The notes under the pieces: model-generated | Told to the model about the DNA's origin: nothing | Seen by the model: the letters and a program-made list of their open reading frames with translations, nothing else | Databases searched by the model: none | Shown here: positions 34,284 to 42,591 of the stretch, piece after piece | How the letters are laid out: every line of letters starts with the position of its first letter | Position numbering within the stretch: position 1 is the stretch's first letter | Source: an uncultured Kordia sp. | GTDB taxonomy: Bacteria; Bacteroidota; Bacteroidia; Flavobacteriales; Flavobacteriaceae | Reading direction: 5' to 3' | DNA: 64,000 nt | NCBI RefSeq assembly: GCF_947489565.1 | Contig: NZ_CANLEA010000002.1 | Coordinates: 186,001 to 250,000, forward strand | Translations under genes and position numbers: made by a program

Positions 34284-35693
34284 TTACATTCCTGTTACTT
34301 TGATATCGTCAATGTGGTATCTTGTTTCAGCTCCACCATCAGCACCTAAATATTTGAATGCTACGTGTACATCTCCATTTAAACAAGAGATATTGATGTT
34401 TGATCCTACAAAGCTTCCAAATCCGCTTCCTCCTACTGGAATGTTAGCGTCAAGTAATGTCCACTCTGTTGTTGTTGGATCTCCAGTATAGTTTTCTGTG
34501 ATGAATGCTTCTAAGATTGTTCCTGTTTCAAAGTTTGCAGAAACTTCAAAAGTTAATTCTTCTTGAGTTGTTCCGTCTAAGTTAATAGCTGGAGTAACTA
34601 ACCAAGCTTCTAATGGGCTTTCACCTGTTCCGAAAGCAGAAATCTTCATGTATCTGTCTCCAGAGAAAGAATTATCTTCATAACGCTCAGAACCACCTGA
34701 AACATTTACGTTTGTCCATCCTAAAGCATCTAATTGTGCTTCGTTTGTAATTGCTTGGAAATCTTCTTCAAATACAGTCATTGCAGTAGAAACTGGTCCT
34801 GTACAATCTAAAACGTTTGGATCACAACGAACCGTATCTGTAAAGTTGATATCTGCTAAAGTATTGATCACTAAAACATTGGCATCATCACCAAAATCTC
34901 TTGTGAAAACTCCTTGAATTGTTCCTTTTTTATCATCAACAGTTAATGATTTGAAATCAGCAAATGTACTTGTTTGTAAAGAAATTACTCCACTATTATC
35001 ACATTCTTCAAGATTTCTAAATCCGTCAAAGTTATCAGAAGCTTCACCAGCATATGTTAATCCGATATTGTTTAATGCAAACTGAACACCTTCTATTTGA
35101 ATAAATGTATTCTCATCAGCTTCTGTCAATTCTCCAATCGTAGTTACTTTAGGAGAAATTTCAGCTACTTCAGTACCACGTACTACAAACTCTTCTAATT
35201 CAAATGGTTGAATTTGATCGATATCGTTTCCATTAGGTTTTCCAATAGCGTATACACCATTTTCAAGTCCAATAGCTAAACCATTCATTTTGATATATAC
35301 TTTTCTACCAAATTCGTAGCTGTTGAATAATGCAGACTGGTTGATATCAACACGGAATCCTAATCTTGGATCTGAATCCGGGTTTGCACCGTCTTTTTTG
35401 TTTTGTATTACTAATTCTTCGAAGAAGTTTCCAGCTTGGTCACTAGATACTACATATCCTTCAATAATAATTTCTGCTTCATCCGTTGCAATGGTTGCAA
35501 TTTGGTCTCCATCACCTACTGCTTGCAGGTATCTTGCTACCATATTTTGGAAAGTAGCATTTGCAGTTAATCCTGGATCAACAGCTGTTGTTCCGTTAGG
35601 AATTGCAAATTCATCGTCTTGAACACAAGAAGTAATAACTAATCCCATAATTCCTAAGACAGCTATTAAACTAAAAATTTTATTTGCTTTCAT
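34284..35693 (-). CDS. DUF5689 domain lipoprotein with C-terminal choice-of-anchor-J-like domain
   Basis: A 469-residue lipoprotein (signal ending VITSC, VQDDEF). The N-terminal half (about 60-270) with EIIIEGYVVSSDQAGNFFEE and LVIQ fits DUF5689, an OB-fold-like domain common in flavobacteria. The C-terminal half (about 310-469) with FEEDFQAITN, LGWTNVNVSGG and YHIDDIKVTGM fits a choice-of-anchor J beta-sandwich. Only 62 bp follow the TonB receptor gene, so it is in the same operon and is probably its surface-exposed partner, with the nearby secreted nuclease. Confidence 0.85.
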   Translation of the reverse strand: MKANKIFSLIAVLGIMGLVITSCVQDDEFAIPNGTTAVDPGLTANATFQNMVARYLQAVGDGDQIATIATDEAEIIIEGYVVSSDQAGNFFEELVIQNKKDGANPDSDPRLGFRVDINQSALFNSYEFGRKVYIKMNGLAIGLENGVYAIGKPNGNDIDQIQPFELEEFVVRGTEVAEISPKVTTIGELTEADENTFIQIEGVQFALNNIGLTYAGEASDNFDGFRNLEECDNSGVISLQTSTFADFKSLTVDDKKGTIQGVFTRDFGDDANVLVINTLADINFTDTVRCDPNVLDCTGPVSTAMTVFEEDFQAITNEAQLDALGWTNVNVSGGSERYEDNSFSGDRYMKISAFGTGESPLEAWLVTPAINLDGTTQEELTFEVSANFETGTILEAFITENYTGDPTTTEWTLLDANIPVGGSGFGSFVGSNINISCLNGDVHVAFKYLGADGGAETRYHIDDIKVTGM

Positions 35694-35755
35694 TTGTTCG
35701 ATTTTATTTTTCTGCGTCCTATAAAGATACGCAATCTTTAATTTTTTTGTTTTGT

Positions 35756-38560
35756 TTAGAATCTAAAATATAAGTTTAAGAAATACGTTCTTCCTCTACC
35801 ATACCAATATCTGTTACCAAATACTCTTGTTTCTAATGCAGAATCGTCTCTTAATTCTCTGAAGTTAGCATTTCTTCCTTGCTCAAAACCTCCAGTTCTA
35901 TATTCTTTGTCAAATACGTTGTTGATACTTGCAAAGAAACCAACATAATAGTCACCTAGTTTCCATGATTTTCCACCTACTAAGTTTACTAACATGTAAT
36001 CGTCAAATTGTTCTTGTCTTAATAACTCACGTGCCAATTCTGGATCGTAATCATTAAATACTTGTCCATCAAAGTCCGTGTAGAAGTTGCTACTTCTTTG
36101 TAATGGACTTACGTCAATGTATGCATTTGAGAAGAAGTTACTTGTAGCTCCAAACCACCAGTAATCTGGATCTCTATATTCAAAACCAACAGAGAATGCT
36201 CTTTGTGGTCCACCAGCAATTTTATAGTCTTTTAAGCTTACTTCTCCGAAGTCCAATCTACCATCAACAAATCCTGCATTTCTTGCATCAATATTATCTT
36301 CTGTCGTTACAGATAAATTTGGATTGTTTGCGTATGTATATTGTCCAATAGAAGCGACACCTTTTAATTTAATAGTTGATGTTACTTGTGCTTCAATTCC
36401 AAGTTCTCCTCCAACGTGTCTTTTATCTACACCTTTTAAGATTTCTTGAACAAATGCTTGGTTGTCTCCTCCAATTCCGTCTGCGAAGAAGAAAGAGATT
36501 TCATTAGCATCTTCCATTTTTGTGTAATACCCCGTTAATCTCGCTTTTACGATTGGAGATCTGAAGATATAACTTGCATCAATTGATGTAATTTTTTCTT
36601 CTGTAATGTCTGGTACTACATTATTGTTTTCTCTTGAGTTAGAGAATGTATTACGAATTGATGGTGCTTTTGTTAAGTATCCAGCATTTACATCAAATAA
36701 GTGACGACCTGTTAATTTATACGTAAATCCAGCTTTAGCTCCTAAACCAGTGAATGATAATTTTTCACTTTTTCCAAAAGAATTGTCTGGGAAACCACCA
36801 TTTCTGTATAATCCTTCACGTTGGTAGGTTGTATTTTTTACACTAGCTCCAACAAAGAAATCTACTTTTTTGTATTTGAATTGTGCTTGTGCAAAACCTC
36901 CAATAGTGTTTGATCTGATTTCGAAGTTATAACGGAAACGATCTCCTTCTGTAACCACTCTATTTGGGTTGTTTAAGTCGTTTTGTACTGCTCCTGGATC
37001 AATGTTTAAATCGCTTGCAAAAGGATCTACATCTAAATATCCAGTTCCTCCTAATAAATCTACAACTTCTGCAAAGTTTTCAGAAACTAATGAAGTGAAG
37101 TTTACATTTGCGTTGAAGGTAATATTATCGTTGATTACTGAATTCAAAATTGAATTTGCAGTAAACTGTCTGTCATCTGCTCTATCTTCATATACAATAT
37201 TGATAGCGTTTCCGCCAGCAACTAAGTTATTTTGGTTTGCTGTATATAAAGCTGTCCAGTCAATTTGTCCATCTTGTACAAACGCTTCTTGCGCTTGGAA
37301 TGCTAATAATGGATTGTCTGGGAAGTTTCTTCTAAAGTAACTTGGTAATTTTTGGTAGTATGTAGGACTTGGATTTGCAGCATTTCCAACTGGGAAACCA
37401 CTAACATCTAAATCTGTTCCACCAAAATCTAAACGACTTCTTCCTTGCTCACCAAATTGGTAGGCAACATTTGTGTTTAATGTTGTATTTTCTGAGATAT
37501 CCCAATAATGATTTAACATTAAAATTGGTTCAATTACTCTACGTACTCTTGAATTACGCTTTTCACCGTCTTGGTATCCCCAAAATTCGTTGTAACGAAT
37601 TCCTTTTAAGTCGTATACTTCTTGTGTGTTTGCAGAAGATAAACCTCTTCTGTTTGGCGCATAAATTCCAGTAAAGTTAATACTGTGATTGTCGTTTAAT
37701 TGTTTTTCAACTGAAAGAAATAAAGAATTTGCGTCGTAGAAAGTACCGTCGTTAAAACCTTCATCTCCCCATCTTCTTCCTGCTGAAACTGTGTACGCCC
37801 ATCCACTTTCAAGTAAACCAGAAGAATATGTTGCTATAATTCTGTTGGTATAACTTCTGTCTGATGACGAATACGTTACTCTACCACCTTCTCTATATTG
37901 AGAAGCTCTTGTATTGATATTTGTTGTTCCTAAAACACCTCCAAATGTATAATCTGAAGCACTTAAACCATTTGTAAGTTCTTGATTTCTTACAACATCA
38001 TTCAATCCTCCCCAATTACTCCATTGTGGTCTTCCGTTGAACTGCTTGTTCATTTCAATACCATTGATAAGTACTGTTCCGTTTTCTGAGTCCAAACCTC
38101 TTACTCTGAAGAAAGTTGCTCCAAATTCAAAAGCTGCAGTTCTTAGGAATACATCTCTAGAAGATTGTAATAATCCTGAAATGTTGTCTGCTGCTGTTGA
38201 ATCATCATTCAATTCGTCATCAGTCAATGCTATAAGGGTAACATCTTCTTGAGCGAATTTTTTTAACAAAATTGTCCCTAAGTCAATTGCTTGACCATCG
38301 GCAACTGTTACAGGCATTCTCAAAATTGAGTATCCATCTTTTGTGAATACAATATCCACATCTCCTGCTGCAACATTTGTTAACTTAAAAGCTCCAGATG
38401 CATCTGTAACAACTTCCTGTTTGTTGTTACTGGCAACCGAAACCAAAACATTTTGAATTGCGTCATCTGTATTGGCATCAAGTACGATTCCCGTAATTGA
38501 ATTTTGTCCGCTGACAAACCAAACTGATAGCAATCCAAATAAAAAAATAAGTTTTTTCAT
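35756..38560 (-). CDS. TonB-dependent receptor with carboxypeptidase-like N-terminal domain
   Basis: A 934-residue outer-membrane receptor: signal (VWFVSGQ), regulatory Ig-like domain (ITGIVLDANTDDAIQNVLVS), plug domain (about 120-220) and barrel ending RTYFLNLYFRF. No SusD partner is present. It lies upstream of the DUF5689 lipoprotein in an operon and divergent to a secreted endonuclease/phosphatase, a grouping that suggests uptake of nucleic-acid or phosphorylated breakdown products. The ligand itself cannot be read from the sequence. Confidence 0.93.
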   Translation of the reverse strand: MKKLIFLFGLLSVWFVSGQNSITGIVLDANTDDAIQNVLVSVASNNKQEVVTDASGAFKLTNVAAGDVDIVFTKDGYSILRMPVTVADGQAIDLGTILLKKFAQEDVTLIALTDDELNDDSTAADNISGLLQSSRDVFLRTAAFEFGATFFRVRGLDSENGTVLINGIEMNKQFNGRPQWSNWGGLNDVVRNQELTNGLSASDYTFGGVLGTTNINTRASQYREGGRVTYSSSDRSYTNRIIATYSSGLLESGWAYTVSAGRRWGDEGFNDGTFYDANSLFLSVEKQLNDNHSINFTGIYAPNRRGLSSANTQEVYDLKGIRYNEFWGYQDGEKRNSRVRRVIEPILMLNHYWDISENTTLNTNVAYQFGEQGRSRLDFGGTDLDVSGFPVGNAANPSPTYYQKLPSYFRRNFPDNPLLAFQAQEAFVQDGQIDWTALYTANQNNLVAGGNAINIVYEDRADDRQFTANSILNSVINDNITFNANVNFTSLVSENFAEVVDLLGGTGYLDVDPFASDLNIDPGAVQNDLNNPNRVVTEGDRFRYNFEIRSNTIGGFAQAQFKYKKVDFFVGASVKNTTYQREGLYRNGGFPDNSFGKSEKLSFTGLGAKAGFTYKLTGRHLFDVNAGYLTKAPSIRNTFSNSRENNNVVPDITEEKITSIDASYIFRSPIVKARLTGYYTKMEDANEISFFFADGIGGDNQAFVQEILKGVDKRHVGGELGIEAQVTSTIKLKGVASIGQYTYANNPNLSVTTEDNIDARNAGFVDGRLDFGEVSLKDYKIAGGPQRAFSVGFEYRDPDYWWFGATSNFFSNAYIDVSPLQRSSNFYTDFDGQVFNDYDPELARELLRQEQFDDYMLVNLVGGKSWKLGDYYVGFFASINNVFDKEYRTGGFEQGRNANFRELRDDSALETRVFGNRYWYGRGRTYFLNLYFRF

Positions 38561-38616
38561 ACTGTAATTTGCAATTAATTATTATTCGAGTTTAAAAAAT
38601 CTTTAATAACGACGCG

Positions 38617-38646
38617 CAAATGTACATTATTTATAATTAATAACTA
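38617..38646 (-). promoter_or_regulatory. Promoter of the TonB-DUF5689 operon
   Basis: On the minus strand TAG-N19-TACATTTG closely matches the Bacteroidota vegetative consensus TTG-N19-TAnnTTTG (-7 box perfect, -33 two of three). It sits 57 bp before the start at 38560. Confidence 0.55.
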
Positions 38647-38698
38647 CTTTTGGTCTATCTTTTGTATAGATTGTTTAAGATAACATAACATTCAATAA

Positions 38699-39745
38699 AT
38701 GAAAAACCTTAAATCCCTAGTATTACTGACTTTTTTAGTAGTTTTTACCCAGGCATGGGCACAGAAAAAGAAGCAGTATAAAGTGCAAACAATAGCGTTT
38801 TATAACGTAGAGAATCTGTTCGATACTATTAATGATCCATTGAAAGACGATGAGAAGAGTCCGATGATGGAAATTCAAAGAGATCGTTCAAAGATTTATG
38901 AAGATAAACTTTCTAAACTGGCACGTGTTATTTCTGATATAGGATACGATGTTGCTAAAACATCTCCTGCTATTTTAGGTGTTGCCGAAGTTGAGAATAG
39001 GAAAGTATTGGAAGATTTGGTAAATCATCCAAAATTGAAAGATTCTGATTATAGTATTATCCATTTTGATTCTCCTGATAAGCGTGGAATTGATGTTGGT
39101 TTACTGTATAAAGAAGATGTTTTTCAGCCACATAGTTTTTCAAAACATCCTTTATATATATATAATGGTGATAAAAGAGTATATACGAGAGATCAATTAT
39201 TGGTTTCTGGTGTGCTTGATGGAGATGAAGTCCATATTATTGTAAATCACTGGCCTTCAAGAAGTGGTGGAGAAGCAAGAAGTAGACCAAAACGTGTAAA
39301 AGCTGCCGAGTTGAATAAACGTATTATTGATTCTTTACAAGATATTGATAAGAAAGCTAAGATTTTTACGATTGGCGATTTAAACGATGATCCTTTTAAT
39401 GTAAGTATGAAAGAAGTACTTAAAACGAAAGACAAGCGTGAAGATGCTAAAGGAAAAGACCTGTTCAATCCTATGGAAGGAATGGCAAGGAAAGGAAATG
39501 GAACTTTAGCATATAGAGATGGTTGGAATTTGTTTGATCAAATTGTAATGTCTGCTCCATTATTAGAGAAAGACTTTTCAGAGTATCGTTATTATAAAGC
39601 TGGAATTTATAATAAAACGTATTTATCAAACAAACGTGGACGCTATAAAGGATATCCTTTTAGAAGCTTTGCAGGCGGATCGTATACTGGTGGTTATAGT
39701 GATCACTTTCCGGTGTATGTACATTTGATTAAAGAAGTAAAGTAG
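38699..39745 (+). CDS. Secreted endonuclease/exonuclease/phosphatase family protein
   Basis: A 348-residue protein with signal peptide (VVFTQAWAQ). EEP-fold motifs: AFYNVENLFD (metal Asn/Glu), LGVAEVENRK, VNHWPSRSGG (catalytic His), TIGDLNDDP and terminal YSDHFPVYVHL. It acts outside the cytoplasm on phosphodiesters, probably DNA or RNA. Divergent from the TonB receptor; together with DUF5689 this set looks like a small nutrient-scavenging unit. Confidence 0.88.
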   Translation: MKNLKSLVLLTFLVVFTQAWAQKKKQYKVQTIAFYNVENLFDTINDPLKDDEKSPMMEIQRDRSKIYEDKLSKLARVISDIGYDVAKTSPAILGVAEVENRKVLEDLVNHPKLKDSDYSIIHFDSPDKRGIDVGLLYKEDVFQPHSFSKHPLYIYNGDKRVYTRDQLLVSGVLDGDEVHIIVNHWPSRSGGEARSRPKRVKAAELNKRIIDSLQDIDKKAKIFTIGDLNDDPFNVSMKEVLKTKDKREDAKGKDLFNPMEGMARKGNGTLAYRDGWNLFDQIVMSAPLLEKDFSEYRYYKAGIYNKTYLSNKRGRYKGYPFRSFAGGSYTGGYSDHFPVYVHLIKEVK

Positions 39746-39821
39746 TTTAGATTTTAGACCGCTTTGCTGTTAGAACTTAGATATTAGACTTGTTTGGTAT
39801 TTCACTTTACAAGAATAACAT

Positions 39822-39858
39822 AAAAAAATCCTTATCGTACTTGATAAGGATTTTTTTT
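39822..39858. terminator. Bidirectional terminator
   Basis: AAAAAAATCCTTATC / GATAAGGATTTTTTTT with a short loop, between the convergent endonuclease and membrane-protein genes. Confidence 0.9.
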
Positions 39859-39880
39859 GTATGCTATATATTGTTTGTTT

Positions 39881-40312
39881 TTAGCTTAAACCTAGCCAAA
39901 TTTTCCAAGGCAATCTTGAAAGAATTAACACCAATCCTATTCCGTAGAAGAGAGCAATTTTCCCAAAGGCTCTTTTAGCTGTTTCTTGTTTTTTGTGTTT
40001 AGACCATCCTATAGTAATAAAGACAATGGCTAAGATTCCTATTATTGGATGTTCTAAAGCTATTAGTCTTGCGCCTCCCATATCTCCTATTTTGGTTGTA
40101 CTGAAAGTTTGCCATCCTTTAGCAGAAGTAAAATATAAAATGATTCCTACTAGTAATTGCAAATGTGTAAAGATGAGCGCAAATAAAGAAATGCGTAAGT
40201 CTTTCGCTGTAAATTTTTTGTTCGTCGTAAACCCTATAACCGCATTGGCTACCGCTATTATTAGCATTAATAATACAAAGTAGGCAAAGTAAGAGTGTAA
40301 ATCTTTTATCAT
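39881..40312 (-). CDS. Four-helix membrane protein, cytochrome-b-like
   Basis: A 143-residue integral membrane protein with four hydrophobic helices (YFAYFVLLMLIIAVANAVIG; ISLFALIFTHLQLLVGIILY; HPIIGILAIVFITIGW; IALFYGIGLVLILS). Conserved-looking His in helix 1 (LHSYF), helix 2 (FTHLQ) and helix 3 (LEHPI) could bind haem, as in the family often labelled cytochrome B in flavobacteria. Monocistronic. Function not established. Confidence 0.65.
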   Translation of the reverse strand: MIKDLHSYFAYFVLLMLIIAVANAVIGFTTNKKFTAKDLRISLFALIFTHLQLLVGIILYFTSAKGWQTFSTTKIGDMGGARLIALEHPIIGILAIVFITIGWSKHKKQETAKRAFGKIALFYGIGLVLILSRLPWKIWLGLS

Positions 40313-40448
40313 ATTTTGAGAGTATTTGTTTTTAGTTGATACACAAAGGTACTTATTTTTTTGATTGTGTTATTGTTTTGCTAAAGTTTAAAAACCGTAA
40401 GCATTGTTTTACTTTTTGTGCTAATTTTAGACTTTATATGTTTCTTAA

Positions 40449-41510
40449 ATGACAACTAAAGACAACCTATCAGCATTTATTTTACAAAAGCTTCAAGAGC
40501 ATTCTAACACAACTAATGTTGGTATTTTGAATGGACTTGCAGGTGAAAGCTTGTATCATTTTTATAGAAGTGAACTACTAGATGAAGACGCTTCGTATGA
40601 TACTGCTGTATTAAAACTACAACAAGTCATTGAAATTATGAGTAGTGGTCAAGTGCATACTACGTTTTATAATGGTTTGGCTGGTATTGGTTGGTTTATT
40701 TGTCATTTGAACGAAGCTGAAATTGCAGAAATTGATATTGAAGATTTTTTAGATACTTCGGTAGATACACTTTTGTATGAAGATATGATTCAGTTTTTGA
40801 ATATGAATTTGTATGATTTCTTTTATGGCGCCACAGGTATTTGCTTTTATTTTTTAAAAAGATTTATAACGACACAAAATCCTGCTTTAAAAGAAACATA
40901 CAAAACATATATTACTCAATTTCTGTTTTATATAGAATACAGAAGCATTACTGATGTACATGGCAAGTATTGGAAACAGCATTCGTATCCTTTTGAAAAT
41001 GATCAGGGACGTTACCAATTGAGTGCAGCCAATAATATTTCTGGATTGATGTTGGTATTGACTGAAATTGCAAAGATTGCTGATTTTAATCCTGTGTGTT
41101 TGCCTTTGTTGAAAACGTCGAGTAGTTGGTTGTTGTATCAACTGGAAACGGAAGAAAGTATTCGAATGGATCAGGCGTATTGCTTATGGAAAGCTGGAAA
41201 GGTGCTGGAAAACGATTCGCTTCAAGCAAAAGCAATTCAGTTTTTAAAACAGACAACAGACTATCTTTCCCAAGAGAACAGTATTTCATTGAGTAAGTTT
41301 GTACTGATTTACCAAAGCATTGGCCATGAAACAAATGATGCATTCTTCACAGAAAAAGCTACAGAGAGTTTTCAAATCATGAAAGAACAACTCGCACAAG
41401 AAGATGTAAAAGATACTAGCATTTGGAAAGGATATGCAGGCATTGGATTGACTGATCTTTCTGTAAAGTTTAACCTTACTACACATTGGGAAGCTTGTAT
41501 GCTTATTTAA
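40449..41510 (+). CDS. LanC-like protein with degraded zinc site
   Basis: A 353-residue protein built of repeated Gly-rich helical hairpins typical of the LanC alpha/alpha toroid: NGLAGESLYHFY, NGLAGIGWFICHL, YGATGICFYFL, NNISGLMLVLTEI and KGYAGIGLTDLS. Active LanC enzymes carry His, Cys and Cys-His zinc ligands in AHG, WCxG and CHG motifs. Here only the second site keeps a Cys (QAYCLWKAG); by eye the others are lost (ISG; IYQS). It is followed after 10 bp by a nucleotidyltransferase and then a Cys-rich precursor. It may be a non-catalytic relative or use another chemistry. Confidence 0.8.
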   Translation: MTTKDNLSAFILQKLQEHSNTTNVGILNGLAGESLYHFYRSELLDEDASYDTAVLKLQQVIEIMSSGQVHTTFYNGLAGIGWFICHLNEAEIAEIDIEDFLDTSVDTLLYEDMIQFLNMNLYDFFYGATGICFYFLKRFITTQNPALKETYKTYITQFLFYIEYRSITDVHGKYWKQHSYPFENDQGRYQLSAANNISGLMLVLTEIAKIADFNPVCLPLLKTSSSWLLYQLETEESIRMDQAYCLWKAGKVLENDSLQAKAIQFLKQTTDYLSQENSISLSKFVLIYQSIGHETNDAFFTEKATESFQIMKEQLAQEDVKDTSIWKGYAGIGLTDLSVKFNLTTHWEACMLI

Positions 41511-41520
41511 TTTTTTGTTT

Positions 41521-42270
41521 ATGGAGAAAGCACTGGAAAAATTTATATCACATTGGAAACAGCAACCTAACGTAAGAGGCATTTTGCTTACAGGAAGTTA
41601 TGCGGTTGGTATACAGAAAGAAGATTCTGATGTAGATATTCGTTTGATTTTGAAGGATGATGTGCCAGAATCATTTAAAGGACTGGAAACAATTGATGGT
41701 TTTAGCTTTTCTTTTATTGGAAGAAGCAAAGCTGTGACGTTGAAAAAGTTTAACCGACAGTTTTTTTCGCATGTAAAAATGGAAGCGTGCATTTATAATG
41801 TTGGTAAAATTTTACATGATCCTTTTGGTGATATTGCTGAAATTATGAAAGTAGCTAAGATATATGTTGATACACCGCTGGTTGCCAAAGAAATTTCTGA
41901 AGCCGATTTGAAATTGTATATGTATTCATTGCATAAAAAGTACAGTTACATTATGAGCACTGATCCTGATGATCCTTTTTATGTATATAATTATATGATG
42001 TATTTAAAAAGTGCGCTTCATCGTTATGCAGATTTCATAAATGCTGAGATTATGTTTGAGAACGATAGCAAACTGAGTCGTTTTTTAACTGATGAACGTT
42101 ATTTGGCTGCTTATGGATATGAAAAATTTCCAGATCAAGACTTTATGGCTTTATGGCTTGCGGGTTTGAAAGAAAAAAGCACTTCTTGCATTGCAGAAAT
42201 TCACAACTATTTAAGAAAGAATTTGCATAACTTTAACGATAGTAATACTATCATTTCTTGGCATGATTGA
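41521..42270 (+). CDS. Nucleotidyltransferase-fold protein linked to the lanthipeptide-like cassette
   Basis: A 249-residue protein from ATG at 41521 (MEKALEKFISHWKQ); the in-frame TTG at 41515 is less likely. The GSYAVGIQKEDSDVDIRLIL motif is the pol-beta-type nucleotidyltransferase signature (GS...DxD). The rest is helical with no further domain that I recognise. It lies between the LanC-like gene and the precursor peptide, so a role in peptide modification (for example nucleotidylation) or in a toxin-antitoxin-like function are both possible. Confidence 0.72.
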   Translation: MEKALEKFISHWKQQPNVRGILLTGSYAVGIQKEDSDVDIRLILKDDVPESFKGLETIDGFSFSFIGRSKAVTLKKFNRQFFSHVKMEACIYNVGKILHDPFGDIAEIMKVAKIYVDTPLVAKEISEADLKLYMYSLHKKYSYIMSTDPDDPFYVYNYMMYLKSALHRYADFINAEIMFENDSKLSRFLTDERYLAAYGYEKFPDQDFMALWLAGLKEKSTSCIAEIHNYLRKNLHNFNDSNTIISWHD

Positions 42271-42271
42271 G

Positions 42272-42279
42272 TATCTTTG
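42272..42279 (+). promoter_or_regulatory. -7 box directly before the 64-residue precursor
   Basis: TATCTTTG begins 1 bp after the stop codon of the preceding gene and 22 bp before the precursor ATG. It implies a separate, strong transcript for the peptide, common for RiPP precursors. Confidence 0.5.
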
Positions 42280-42300
42280 GGTAAATTAAAATTTTAAATC

Positions 42301-42495
42301 ATGAAAAAAAGTAAAACAAAGTTAAACCTAAAAAAGATGTCAATATCTAATTTGGCAACTGTAAAAGGAGGAAGAACTGTTTGGTGTACTATTACTATTG
42401 GTGGTGGTGGCAACTATTCAGCGGGATGTCCTCCGACAGAAGAAAGTCAATGTTGTGACACACGTATGGACTCATACTGTGATCGTGAAACCTGA
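42301..42495 (+). CDS. Lanthipeptide-like precursor peptide (64 residues)
   Basis: The leader MKKSKTKLNLKKMSISNLAT, then VKGG, matches the Bacteroidota class I lanthipeptide-type leader (KLNLKKMSISNL) with a double-glycine end. The core has five Cys (WCTITIGGGGNYSAGCPPTE; SQCCDTRMDSYC) with Ser/Thr available for thioether rings. Downstream of LanC-like and nucleotidyltransferase genes; no LanB dehydratase in the window. Followed by a strong terminator. Confidence 0.78.
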   Translation: MKKSKTKLNLKKMSISNLATVKGGRTVWCTITIGGGGNYSAGCPPTEESQCCDTRMDSYCDRET

Positions 42496-42522
42496 TTTTG
42501 AATCACATTAATTACAAAATAC

Positions 42523-42555
42523 AAGAAAGCCTCGTAAATTTTACGAGGCTTTCTT
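42523..42555. terminator. Bidirectional terminator
   Basis: Perfect 16-bp stem AAGAAAGCCTCGTAAA / TTTACGAGGCTTTCTT with a minimal loop between the precursor gene (plus) and the TonB receptor (minus). Confidence 0.9.
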
Positions 42556-42591
42556 ATGTTTTAAGCTTTCTTTAGCTGTAACTAATTCGTA

